Part shown: in pieces, positions 47,521-59,433 of the stretch | Position numbering within the stretch: position 1 is the stretch's first letter | Layout: every line of letters begins with the position of its first letter | Source of the DNA: Epiperipatus broadwayi | Lineage: Eukaryota > Onychophora > Udeonychophora > Euonychophora > Peripatidae | Direction of reading: 5' to 3' | NCBI GenBank assembly: GCA_028023455.1 | Contig: JAQFVV010000056.1 | Span: 928,001-992,000 of the forward strand | DNA: 64,000 bases | Position numbers and translations under genes: made by a program | The notes under the pieces: generated by a model | What the model was told of the DNA's origin: nothing | The model's database searches: none | Seen by the model: only the letters and a program-made list of their open reading frames with translations

Positions 47521-50500
47521 ATTGCAAAATTTTATTTTGTTTCTATATTTACAGACTGACGATAAAGCAATATCTTTAAACACTGAATTAATATTTTGCT
47601 AGTTTTGTTAGGAGTAGAATTTTGCATACTTAAATCTTGCATATCATATGATTTTCAAATAGAGGTTTCTATTTTGATTTCTTCTGTGGGAACTCCCCAC
47701 TCTTTTTTTTTTTTTGCTGTGCAATGATAATTTGTAATCATTTTTAAGTATTATTTTTTATTCTAATTATAATTTTTGTTAATTGATAGCATCTTTCCCA
47801 AAAGCAATTACTCAATCCTATGAATATGTAGCCTTACAATTATAAATTCACTATCATCACATATGATAGTTGAAAAGTATAACAATTGCCAAATGATTTT
47901 TTTATCACATATTCAGATTACTCAACATTCATAAATGAAATTTTTCTAGTGACTTTAATTTGGATTTTTAAGAAATCCACATTGCACTTCCATACAGTCA
48001 TATTTTGTCTTATGAACAGTCTTTAACATACAACTACTTTCATTGAAGTAAGTATATATTATGATAAAGTATTCTGACTTGTTTATTTATTACATTAAAA
48101 CGGGCAAAACTCTTCATACCGTTAGGAGCAAGCATAAGAAATGGTGATCATGAGATGTTTAGTGGTTTTATTTATTACGTGTTATAATAGATAAACTATG
48201 AATATATTTAACATAATCCACAATGTTAAAGTGATAACCATTCAGAACAAAATTTGCTAAATTTTTTTTTTTCATTGGATGATGCAGAATATGAAATTTA
48301 ATCACTAAACTAAACTTTTTGTAAATTGCATTTAAAACTAAAAGTCAAAAAATGTATTTTTTTTTTTAAAATTTATTCCAATTAAAATTACCACCATCAA
48401 TACTTTATTTTTTTTGATGATATGTTTCCAAATACTGCAAACATTAAAAGTTGCAATAGCATAGTATATTTCTTTGTTACACCAATTTTCATTTCAAATA
48501 TCTGAGATTCATCACTGTCAATAATAAGTCCTCTCTCGCTTCATCATGTGATTCAATTATACAATCTATATAAAACATCTATAGACATGTAGCTATTTTC
48601 AAACATTATCACTCAATTAATTAAATCACTTGCCTGGACCCAATTAATTGACTGATATGCTTCTTGATTCTTTAAAATATATTAAGTCTTTAGTAACCAT
48701 TTATCTATGATTGGAAACAATCTTTTTAAGATTATTTTTGAAAGTACTTTTTTTTTATTTTTATATATTGGAACAATTCAAGTACCCTTAAAAATTTACT
48801 GGGACAACTTCATAAGTCCATATATTTATGAAAATTTCAATAATATTGAAGTTAATTGAAAAGCACCATCTTTTAAAACTTTTTCTATATTCTCATTAGG
48901 ATACACATTATTTCTCATTTAAGATTACAAAGAACCAGTTGTATTAGCTATACTATTCTGGCATCCTTTGCCTTAATTCAAATAAGATATATTGACTTTT
49001 ATGCAGTATTATTATTCAGAAGATGATCAAAATAATCTTTTCATCTTTTTAATATTTTACATTATCATGTAAAAGAACACTTTTTGCATTTAACTTATAT
49101 TGACATTTTCTCATTAATATGATACCTGATTGCATGCTAATAATTGTAAATCAAATTAAATACTCTATTTGGATTATTGGATTTCCTATATTAGTAAATT
49201 GTTCTTGTTTGCCAGATTATTAATTTCAAAGTTATTCTTACCAATTTTGATTTCTCAGTTTTTATTTTGATTCAGACTTCAAGTAATTGTAATATTCCAT
49301 AGTTTAATAATACATCATCTTAAATACTACACTGTCTTCTACCAATAAGACTGTTTGATATCTTTAGGTGGATTATATTTCTTCTCTTCTGAATTCCTAT
49401 ACCACTTAAAGGTCTAAAGATGTTATGGCTTGGTTTGTAAATTCCTAATTTTCTTCCCAATATGTATTGATTATATTCTTTTTATGCAAAATTATTATTT
49501 ATACATTTTGGATCTTTATGGAAATCAAACTACAATGCAGTTAAAATGTTTTATCTAATCAGAAAAGAGATTCTCCCTTATCATGGTAGATCAAGTTATT
49601 ATATGAAATATCATGGGAATAAAGTGTTAGGATATAGTCAAAGAGCACATACATTTTGTTAAAGCACAAGCTGAATGTTAATTTCTCTGCAGTTGTATTA
49701 GAAAATGTATTTGTCAATAATTCAACATTTAATGCTTTTCTTCATTCCTCCTCCCTCCCCCCTTTTTAAAAATTATTTCTAAATATTTAATTTTGACAAA
49801 ACATAATCAAGTTTTTCAACATAATAGTGAAAATTCATGGTATACTTTTAATGATTGTGTGTGTGTGTGTGTTTTAATATTAAGAAGTTTCAAAAATTCT
49901 ATTAACATCTTTATTTTCAGTAAAAATTAAAAAGCCAATATATATATTACTTATAAATTTTTGGCTGACTGCTTATTATTTGTGTAAGAAATTTCTATAG
50001 TTTTTAAAAAATTTTATGCAATAACCATTATAGGAACATCAAACAGTTTCATCTGAAAATTGTTCTGTAATTGTTGTTTTTTTTTTCCAACTTTTGGTAC
50101 TGCTGTGACAAAGACAAATAAGATTAGAGAAAAATTATAGAATAGCAAACTTATACAGATTAATTTTTTTTTTGATTGATGGGATTTACTTTCAATATTT
50201 TTCTGATATTTGGGATTGGGTATTTATTCATTGTAATTTAGCATACAGAAATCAGTTTGAGTGATTACATAATAAATGTAATGTGTGTGTCAGTATGATT
50301 GCAAATGTTTTATGAAGTTTTGCTGGTATAATATTTTAAAACACTCAATAATTGTAATTTAATTAAATATGTAATCAATAGTAATGTGTTAATGTTAGTG
50401 GTGTAAACTCAACATACTGTTTTTCAAGGGATTAGAGAAAATGAACTGTAGATGCAGCAAAGCCATAAAATGAAAGTCTATTAATACTTATTATAGATAA

Positions 50501-51889
50501 GACTAATTTAATGATTATTCATTGAAATATTATATATATATATATAATTTTATGTAGCTATTATTTTAAGTATTATTTAGATATTGTAATTCAGAACATC
50601 CATACTAACTATCCAGAAAATAATTTTAATATCACACCAATTGCATATATTTAAAAACAGTAGTAATTATATCAATTAGATAAACCTATTTTTTTAATAA
50701 ATTATCTTGTGATTCATTTTATTATAAAAAAAACAATACTGTTTAAATTTAGAATTACAAGATTAAAGCTTAAATCTCTCTGTTTCTTTTATCATGCAGA
50801 AGTTAATGACTTCTTTGGTCATATAAAGATTGGATTTAAAGTGTGACATATTTTAGTTTTAACTATTGTTTTTCATAGAAACTATAATCAGGAGCTAAAA
50901 AACTTTTAATAATTGTGCATTAGGAAATAGATTCTAGCAGTTTTCGTACATTACATTGATAATGGAGATGCTTGTTTTTTTACTCTAAAATTCTTTTATT
51001 TAAGTTATTAATTTTGTATATATAAATATATGATGTTATAAGTAATTTCTTAAATGTGCAGTCGAACCATGAACTGTGCTATATTTTGTTCCAGCCCTCT
51101 CTTGCATTCAATGTATATAGTATCATAGCTCACTTTTTGTTGATAATCATGAATTAGAATAAAATACATATTGTTTATTGAACTACAAATGCACAGTACT
51201 TTTTGGCATGCACATATATAAAGCACAAATGATTTTTATATGTATATGCAACAATTTTTTTTTTTACATTAATATTATAATTATTAATAAATAAAAAAAA
51301 TGGGGGAGACACATTTCCCTATATTTTATTGTGTGTGCACTCATATATTCACTGAAGCAAGAATAATAATAATAATTCCCATGTTTTTATTTTTAAAATA
51401 AAGTCAGCTGGGTAATTTTTTTGTTTTGTTTCAATAACTTTTTTTTTCTTAATAAAAACATAATAGACAAGTCTAGCAATAGATTTCTTATTTTAAGTCA
51501 TACTTTAAACATTAAATTCTAGAAAATAATTTATTATGCAAAGTACTGCACCACAAATTCGGGAAGAATAATGAAGAAAGAATAAAATGTATGTTCTTTT
51601 AATATAAACTAAAGAAATTTTATTAATTTATATAATCATGTTCTGTCAGAAAGAAAAAAAGTTGCTTGAATATAAAATTTGTGAATTTTAATGTTTTGTT
51701 TACATTTTTGTTTGTATATATTTTTCTTTGGACAGCATGTAATTGAAGTTATGTAGTTAGATATAGCGTAGTTCACAGTTCCACTGTATATTTCATTTTT
51801 ATAATTATATAATGCTATTGTAAAATTATGTAACAGGATAATATATGAATTTTTATACAGTACAGGTTTTTTCATTCCTGCACTCCAAT
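47521..51889. other. AT-rich DNA, little recognised
   Basis: About 4.4 kb with no supported gene. Points noted: the dispersed word at 48121-48157; a (GT)n tract at 49857-49873; and a good acceptor-like sequence CTCTCTGTTTCTTTTATCAT then GCAG ending at 50799, after which a phase-0 frame runs only nine codons to a stop. Confidence 0.3.
48121..48157 (+). repeat. dispersed repeat word, copy 2
   Basis: GAGCAAGCATAAGAAATGGT then GATCATGAGAT matches 2341-2378. Just upstream, TTAAAACGGGCAAAACTCTT resembles one terminal arm of the palindrome at 2159. The palindrome body is absent here. Confidence 0.5.
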
Positions 51890-52215
51890 ATGTATTAGGG
51901 GGGTTGGAACTAAGACTTTCACATGACCCTCAACTATCCACACTATCTCATACTGCTGACACACTTGATCACTCACATGGCAAAAACATAAATAACCAAC
52001 AATATCCATATTTTATGCTAAACCAGCACTCGTCAATTGATCCAGGTGTGGAGATGATAATCTGGGCCAACTGATGAGTGCTGGTTTAGCACGAAATACA
52101 TTTATTGGTGATTATTTATCTTTTCGACATGTATGTGATCATGTGTGTCAGCAGTATGAGATAGCATGGATAGTTAAGGATCGTGTGAAAGTCTGAGTTC
52201 AAACCCCCTATATGT
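51890..52215. mobile_element. foldback of two opposed tRNA-derived SINE heads
   Basis: The left arm 51890-52038 and right arm 52065-52215 are inverted copies of each other over about 148 bases at about 80-85% identity, with a loop of about 25 bases. On the plus strand the right arm reads like a tRNA: A-box-like TAGCATGGATAGTT and B-box-like GAGTTCAAACCCCC at tRNA spacing. The left arm has the same on the minus strand. The word TGTAACAGGATA occurs to the left (about 51829) and again right after the element (52213), so it may be an old target-site duplication or a shared flank. Confidence 0.75.
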
Positions 52216-55200
52216 AACAGGATAAATAAATATTTTATTTCAGCAGTATTAACTATTGTTTGTTTTTTGTTTCTAGTGATTTTTTTTTCCCAAAGATATT
52301 TTTTTTTATTTTTAAAAATATTTTTAATATATATATATTCATTATATACTCTATTAGACTGAATGACAAATATAGCGGGCAATGGAAGTACTCATGTATC
52401 AAAATAAAGACTATAAGAAGGATTAATTAATAATTCCTTCCCCCTTATTTATAAAAATATAATTGTTGCTTCAAATAAAAATAAAAACTATCCATGCAGA
52501 TTAATATTGCTTTGGGACAATGATTTGTCAATCTATGGTATATCAAATAAAATAATATTTCAAGAACAATGTATGCATAAATATTGAATCAAAAGTTTTA
52601 CTATATATATATTTTAATGAATTATTTTTTTTAAATGAATAAATGGAATGTATTTGAATAGTTACATTTATAATCTTTCCCTCATTATTATATATAATTT
52701 TATTCCATAGTTTTTGACAAGGTACTAATAATTTCGAGCATAAGCAAATACAGGGAGGGTTTATGTTTGTTTTTTATGTTGTAATTTATTTAAGAATGAT
52801 GTAGAATATAAAAAAATGAATGTAGTGCAGAACAATGCAAGATTATGTTGTATTACACTGTAGATATTTTTAATGAGATTCAACAGCACTACCTGTAAAG
52901 AAACATAATGGATTGTTGTTGTTGTTTTTTTCATTAATGCTTTTGTGGTCATTTTTTATGTGGTGAGGTGGAGGTATGAGTCAATTAATATCTTAAAGGT
53001 TTTCCACTATTTATTATTTTAAAAAATCTATGCAAAATTAGCCAATTATCATTATTTCCACATCTGTTTTAATGAGGACTCTAACTTTTTTATTCTGGAT
53101 TATATATTTTTTATTAATATTTTTTATGTTCATGAGATTAGAATGCTGGTTTATTGGTCAATAGATAAGAAATGTTTGCATTGGATGACTATGAGAATAT
53201 TTTTTTATCAAGACCAGGAAATTATGCATTCGTCATATATTGTATTATATTTGAAGATCAAAACTAACAGTTTATAGATATATTCTTTAAGAAAAGATTT
53301 GACTATTATTCAGTTATTTCATTAACTAAATCACACTTTGATAGTGTATTTTTAGAATTACTTTGATTAAAATGTTAATTGAAATTATTAGTAGTTTAAG
53401 AAGTCAAATTTCAAACTATCAGTTATTAAGCTGAATTTCTAACTAAGAATTTTTATCTGGAGTCCATCATTCTAATCGGTGATGCATTGCTTTGAAATAA
53501 GTCGATTAGTGATTAGAATTAAAAATTTAAAAGGTTTAAATAAATTAAATATATTTGGAAATTTTACGAAAATAATTTATCAAAGAGTAAGTATAATCTT
53601 TTGCATGAAGTAATAATTCTTACAGTTATTCAGCTAGTTGTTTTATGACACACCCATATATAATGTAGTGAGTATTGTTTTATTTGTGTGCATTCATACT
53701 AGTATATGTAAATTGCTATATCTGTACATATATTTTATTAAAGAATAAATAAACACTACAAACATAAATATATTGATATTGCTACAAACATTTCCCCGCT
53801 TACAGTATTATAATAAGCGCGAAAGGTTTGCAGCCTTTCAATTTAATTTCAACTAACTATCTACGCTTTACATAAAATAAATATTACTGATATTGCTAGA
53901 ATATTTCAGAGAAGAAATAAACAATTGATAGGCAGAAAAAGAAATCGTTAACTGCAAAAAGAAGCAGGCAAATTTGCATATTAATAAAAGTCTTGGTTAT
54001 GCAACTTAGGCATAGCTGATAAAAAAGCCTGCAGAAGAAGAAAAAATAAATAAGGCAGAAATGGTGAATTGGGTATTGAGTTTTGTTTTGTAGTCATTTC
54101 TGATGTTTTGAAAATTAGTAAAGAAGAGCTCTAGTTAAAAATCTAATTAGATTATTTCATAATAATGGGTATGAGCAATAATGTACTCACAAAGTTGCAG
54201 AGTTAAATAGACATATATATATTACATTTCTGTAAAGATGTGAACTGTTAAGCGATTTAATAGATTCTGTTCCCAAGTAGCAAATTGCAAGTTGGATTAC
54301 TAAAAAAAACTCTAAATTTCTTATTAAACTTGGTTATTTTTTTAAAATAAATCATTGAATTTATCCAACTGTCAATTGACTGGTTGGCCCTAGATATATT
54401 ATAAATAAAAATATTAAAAGCCTAACATTCACGTATTTTTTGCATTAATTTCCAGAAGCATCGTTTTACTTTTTATATCCAGCAATTAAAGAAGTTTCTA
54501 ATCAGTTATTTTTTTTAGATATAGAAAACATTAGACAAGGTTGGGGATGGAGATATATGGTCCATAGGGACTCATTTTTCATTTGGTGGACAAATCTTAT
54601 GAACTACAATAATTTTTAAACTAATTGCACTCGGCCCTTTTTTTCTTTTCTCAATGAGAATTATAAAGACTGCTTTAAAAAAGTAAACCGACTCATATAA
54701 AAATAATAAAATCTTAGTATTCTGCGATTTTCAAATGATTAAATATGAATATATATATATGCATGTTTGCGCATGTGTATTTGCATTTGTTATAAGGGCA
54801 TGTATATAAAAATGTATGGAATTTTTAGGTTGTAGATATAAAATATATATATATATAAGAAGCTATGATATGAATGACTTCCATAACAATGAAGATCATA
54901 GAGGAGAGCTCGTGAATGAAGCAAATGAAAAGCCTTGGTAAAATGCCTTTTGCATGATAATCAGAAATTAGTATTGATTTCATAACATATGATTATAATT
55001 CCCAACCCAAACACAATACATTTAAGGAATATAAAAAATTGTGTTATATATATAATCGGTGATATATTAATTTGTTAACTAATCAATTTATACTGGGATT
55101 TTTATTCATTGTGTTTGTATGATGGTCAAATTCATAATAAACACAAATAAAATGTCTACTGAAATTATATGGAATTAGAATCAAAGCAAGCACAATAAAA

Positions 55201-55419
55201 CTGTAGCATCTGTTTTTATTCCTTGTTGATAATGCACTGACGTAAATAACTTTTACTGAAAATAATAATAATAAAAACAAATTAGGAATTAAGAAAAAAA
55301 CCTTATAAAGTTAACATACTCTTTTTCTCTTTTTATTTAGTTTTAAAAAAAGCGATTAAATGTCATCTTCTTTTCTAACTTCAATATTTTTGCCTTTGTA
55401 ATTTTATTTTTAAATTTAA
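52216..55419. other. AT-rich DNA, nothing recognised
   Basis: No supported gene. An open stretch after TTTTTTTTAGATATAG at 54519 runs about 33 codons (IENIRQGWGWRYMVHRDS...) without a donor. I treat it as chance. (TA)n blocks lie near 54748 and 54842. Confidence 0.3.
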
Positions 55420-55755
55420 CCCCTAGAGACCTGAACGGCCATTTTGAATTCACAGAAAAAATTACAGGACATACAATTTTAAATGAAATGTCTAATTTAT
55501 TACAATAAATAACAAATATATATACATTTTTAGAAAGTGCAAATATGAAAGAATGTAATGAAGCTGATAAAATAGTCATTACCACAAAAAAATAATTAAA
55601 GAAAGGAGATTTTTCACATTTTTAAATATCTTTATTTTTACATTGGTTCACAAACTCTCAATTTTGAAAGATATAGCCTAAAATGACAATTTCATAGACA
55701 GCTTCATCACATTCGTCATAAAATGCAGAAAAAAATAATATATAACATGACCTAC

Positions 55756-55880
55756 CTGAGTTACAGATTGTTGGTGTAATGTGGCAAAAGGTGACCATTT
55801 CAATTTCTTTTTTCTGCTTGACACTCTATATGTTCTATTTTTGCAAGCAGTTGTTTTTCTAGGCCCTCTATGCGGGATAT
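55756..55880 (-). other. exon-like open segment inside the piggyBac-like element
   Basis: On the minus strand this 125-base block lies between an acceptor-like TTTCTAATAG and a donor-like CAGGTAGGT. One frame is open throughout (IPHRGPRKTTACKNRTYR...). Another gives a helical-looking SRIEGLEKQLLAKIEHIECQ before a stop. The phases do not join in frame to the segment at 57888-58006 in the fully open frame, so a gene is not established. Confidence 0.2.
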
Positions 55881-55938
55881 CTATTAGAAATGCAAGGTTT
55901 TAGTGAGGATCAAAAAAAAAATAACAGTAATAACTTTA

Positions 55939-56262
55939 GTAAATTCTAAGTTATGGGGGTAAAAAATAATGACTATATTATTGAAAAATCAGGGGTGGGG
56001 CGAGATAAATTATGCATTATTTCATGGCAGATCATAATTGCCAAATATGCAAATAAATAATTTAAAAATTTGTTTCTAAAATAAAATGAATAACAACATA
56101 GTAAATTCTAAGTTATGGGGGTAAAAAATAATGACTATATTATTGAAAAATCAGGGGTGGGGCGAGATAAATTATGCATTATTTCATGGCAGATCATAAT
56201 TGCCAAATATGCAAATAAATAATTTAAAAATTTGTTTCTAAAATAAAATGAATAACAACATA
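55939..56262 (+). repeat. two-unit 162-bp tandem repeat
   Basis: Units start at 55939 and 56101 and are virtually identical over 162 bases, so the duplication is recent. They share about three quarters identity with the units of the larger array. They end in AGTAAATAAAATAAAATAAA, the same flank that ends the larger array at 57797. Confidence 0.9.
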
Positions 56263-56489
56263 GTAAATAAAATAAAATAAATAATCAAAAGGAATTACAA
56301 GCAATTATTATATATGAGTGGGAGATGATGATGACTGTTGATTCAGCATTGTGAGGTATTTATTTTTTTCACCTTGTTAGTTTCACAGAACAGAGTGGAT
56401 AGTTTGAAGACAGTTTGCAAATTGTTGAAAATATAAATGCATGAGCAAAATCAATTTCAAAATAACTGATGATGATGATGTGGAGCAAC

Positions 56490-57796
56490 TGGTAAGGGTG
56501 AGCTAAATTATGCATTATTACATAGGAAATCATAATAGCAAAGTATGCTATCAAATGAATAAAAAGTTATCTATAATGAAACGAATAAAAATGTAGTAAA
56601 TTCTAAGTTATGCATGTAAAAAATAATTACTACATTATTGGAATATCATGAGGGTAAGAGTGAGCTAAATTATGCATTATTACATAGCAAACCATAATAG
56701 CAAAGTATGCTATCAAATGAATAAAAAGTTATCTGCAAAGTATGCTATAAAATGAATAAAAAGTTATCTACAATGAAATGAATAAAAACGTAGTAAATTC
56801 TAAGTTATGCATGTAAAAAATAATTACTACATTATTGGAATATCATGAGGGTAAGAGTGAGCTAAATTATGCATTATTACATAGCAAACCATAATAGCAA
56901 AGTATGCTATAAAATGAATAAAAAGTTATCTACAATGAAACGAATAAAAATGTAGTAAATTCTAAGTTATGCATGTAAAAAATAATTACTACATTATTGG
57001 AATATCATGAGGGTAAGAGTGAGCTAAATTATGCATTATTACATAGCAAACCATAATAGCAAAGTATGCTATAAAATGAATAAAAACTTATCTACAATGA
57101 AACGAATAAAAATGTAGTAAATTCTAAGTTATGCATGTAAAAAATAATTACTACATTATTGGAATATCATGAGGGTAAGAGTGAGCTAAATTATGCATTA
57201 TTACATAGCAAACCATAATAGCAAAGTATGCTATCAAATAAATAAAAAGTTATCTATAATGAAACGAATAAAAATATAGTAAATTCTAAGTTATGCATGT
57301 AAAAAATAATTACTACATTATTGGAATATCATGAGGGTAAGAGTGAGCTAAATTATGCATTATTACATAGCAAACCATAATAGCAAAGTATGCTATCAAA
57401 TAAATAAAAAGTTATCTATAATGAAACGAATAAAAATATAGTAAATTCTAAGTTATGCATGTAAAAAATAATTAGTACATTATTGGAATATCATGAGGGT
57501 AAGAGTGAGCTAAATTATGCATTATTACATAGCAAACCATAATAGCAAAGTATGCTATCAAATGAATAAAAAGTTATCTGCAAAGTATGCTATAAAATGA
57601 ATAAAAAGTTATCTACAATGAAATGAATAAAAACGTAGTAAATTCTAAGTTATGCATGTAAAAAATAATTACTACGTTATTGGAATATCATGAGGGTAAG
57701 AGTGAGCTAAATTATGCATTATTATATAGCAAACCATAATAGCAAAGTATGCTATAAAATGAATAAAAACTTATCTACAATGAAATGTATAAAAAC
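56490..57796 (+). repeat. 162-bp satellite array, seven units plus a partial
   Basis: Units begin (GTAAATTCTAAGTTATGCAT) at 56596, 56793, 56955, 57117, 57279, 57441 and 57638. Lengths are 197, 162, 162, 162, 162, 197 and 159 bases. The two 197-base units carry the same 35-base extra piece (around CTGCAAAGTATGCTATAAAA), itself a duplication of part of the unit. A partial unit precedes the first. Units differ by only a few bases, so the array is young. Confidence 0.92.
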
Positions 57797-57887
57797 AGTA
57801 AATAAAATAAAATAAATAACCCAAAGGAATTACAAGCAATTATTATATATTAGTGGGAGATGATGATGATGAATGTTGAATACTTAC

Positions 57888-58006
57888 AGGGAATACGAAA
57901 CCTCAAAATCAAACACATCAACAGAAAAGTTTGTTAGAATCGTAATTACGTTTAGCGGCGAAAATAATTGTTTTCTCCGTATATTTTTTTTATCAGTTGA
58001 TAAAAT
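57888..58006 (-). other. exon-like open segment, right end of the piggyBac-like element
   Basis: On the minus strand, an excellent acceptor (TTTTTTTTATCTTTCTAG) precedes 119 bases that are open for 39 codons (ILSTDKKNIRRKQLFSPLN ... SVDVFDFEVSYS) and end at a consensus donor, CCCTGTAAGT. The satellite array would lie in the following intron. Upstream toward the element end are an ATGGCGG/CCGCCAT (YY1-type) word at 58122-58128 and TGACGT (CRE-type) at 58155-58160. I do not recognise the peptide. Confidence 0.3.
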
Positions 58007-58121
58007 CTAGAAAGATAAAAAAAATTACAAAATTTTAATAATGTACTTTACAAAAATTGCTATAAAAAATCTAATTTTCATCGCACAGAAAAAATTTTTA
58101 GACATACAAAAAGATAGAAAA

Positions 58122-58160
58122 ATGGCGGAGAGAAAGAAAAAAAAAGCGTAACTGTGACGT
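58122..58160 (-). promoter_or_regulatory. YY1-type and CRE-type words near the element's right end
   Basis: CCGCCATTTTTC and TACGTCACAG are read on the minus strand about 80-115 bases inside the right inverted repeat. Together they resemble a small TATA-less promoter reading into the element. This is motif-level evidence only. Confidence 0.25.
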
Positions 58161-58238
58161 ATACGGTTTGCACGCTATTGCGGTCGAAATTGCAAACTTT
58201 TTTTAATGCGTAAAAAAGCGGTTTTCGGTCTCAAAGGG

Positions 58239-58524
58239 TAGAGCAGACTTATAAAATGAATCATTATTTTTATCAAGATAAAAGAAAATTTTTCATTAGA
58301 TTTTTTTAGCATTGTATGTTCAAGGAAATTAAAATAAGTAATTAGTCCAACATTTAATTAGGACTAAGATATAATGTAATTTTTAACATTTTAAACCTTT
58401 TTTTTTTTGTTTTGTTTTAATTTTTATGTCAATCTTACAAATTTGTTTTGTAATGACATTCCCCAGAAACTACCTTTTCCTTCAATTTTTACAATTTTAA
58501 ATAAAACATTAAGCTTTCATAATA
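58239..58524. other. AT-rich spacer
   Basis: Nothing recognised between the piggyBac-like element and the next foldback. Confidence 0.3.
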
Positions 58525-58647
58525 AATAAAGGATTTGAAGTTCTGTCTATGTTTATCTTCCACTCCATCTCAAACAACCGATACACATGTTGTTTGAGAT
58601 GAAGTGGATGAATATAAACTGAATTCTAAGTTCAAATCCTTCTATTT
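58525..58647. mobile_element. small foldback with tRNA-like arms
   Basis: The arms 58525-58580 and 58590-58647 are inverted repeats (AAATAAAGGATTTGAAGTTC ... CATCTCAAACAAC against GTTGTTTGAGATGAAGTGGA ... GTTCAAATCCTTCTATTTAC). The right arm has a B-box-like AAGTTCAAATCCTT and an A-box-like GATGAAGTGGATGA at tRNA spacing. It has the same architecture as 51890-52215 but is shorter, with a different tRNA-like head. Confidence 0.7.
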
Positions 58648-58824
58648 ACAATAATAAATATTCAGTATACTGAAAGAGTATACTGAAAGAATAGATTAAT
58701 TAAGCTTTCAGTTAATCACTGACTATTTGTTGTTATAAGTTTTAATAGTTTTCTCAGATACTATATTATTTTTTTTTATTGGCAAACAATAACTACAATT
58801 TGTTTTTACTAACTTAATTTTATA

Positions 58825-59433
58825 TATATAAAAGTAGTTTTTGAGTTAATCTGTGTGTTATTTTTAATTACTTTCCAATGTTTCAACGAAATAGCATCTA
58901 TCATTGTCAAGGTAAACTTTTTGGGGAAAAACCATTAAATCTCAAATACTAACAAAATTGAGTGTGAGATAAAGAATGAGATTGAGCAGTTTCACTATTA
59001 ATTGATTTCAAGTTTATATTAGAAGAAAGATATAAAATAAGTAGTATCCATTGTGCTTCACCAGCTCTATTTAAGCTAGTTGGTCTTTCTAATATTTCAC
59101 TCGACTCCCCATAGTTCTCAAATCATATTTTTCCAAAATTAGCAAATATTTTAGCATTTTAAAAATCAAGTGTATGAGCAATTTCTAAAAAATGTGAAGT
59201 AATTCTGACATTAATTCATCAATTAGACTGACTACATAACTTTTCTAGCACTGTAAACATGGAATTTCAAAAAAACATCCTGATATTCCAAAAGTACTCT
59301 GTCTTTAGGTTTATGGGGAAAAATCAAATTTTTTTTACTGAGGAAAATAGTAATTTTTATGTTAAAAGTAGATAGTCTTCTACTGATTTTATCAGAGACT
59401 TCTTTAGTATAAAACCACTCTACTTTTTTTGCT
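58825..59433 (-). pseudogene. Penelope-like element: linker and GIY-YIG endonuclease, inverted copy
   Basis: Read on the minus strand from 59438, the first frame contains KEVSDKISRRLSTFNIKITI, then KDRVLLEYQDVFLKFHVYSA. This matches the RT-to-endonuclease linker and the start of the GIY-YIG domain of Penelope-like retroelements (consensus about SEKISRLLRKHNIKT ... KDxxPLxxxxGVYKIPC). In other frames it continues through equivalents of GHxxDFxNAKILA and ESxEILERPTSLNRAGEA. Beyond the stop the tail includes ACCTTGACAATGATAGATGC and CGTTGAAACATTGG. The copy is broken by several frameshifts and has lost the GVY motif's Gly. It lies tail-to-tail against 59434-60036. Confidence 0.75.

Larger units (their letters stand above)
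55420..58238. mobile_element. piggyBac-like non-autonomous element with internal satellite
   Basis: The left end is TTAA followed by CCCCTAGAGACCTGAACGG. The right end is CGGTTTTCGGTCTCAAAGGG, which is CCCTTTGAGACCGAAAACCG on the other strand. A CCC-starting inverted repeat next to TTAA is the hallmark of piggyBac-type transposons. The right flank reads TAGA instead of TTAA, so that site is mutated or the end is slightly misplaced. The 2.8-kb interior has no transposase but contains two blocks of a 162-bp tandem repeat (55939-56262 and 56490-57796), plus promoter-like and splice-like sequence near the right end on the minus strand. Confidence 0.65.

Noticed and set aside
50777-50826. Strong acceptor-like tract (TTTCTTTTATCATGCAG) as the last exon of the candidate host gene
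   Set aside because: In phase with the 46327 exon it gives only eight residues before a stop, with no poly-A signal context that I trust.
56490-57796. CRISPR-like array
   Set aside because: Units are contiguous 162-bp tandem repeats without unique spacers, in animal nuclear DNA.
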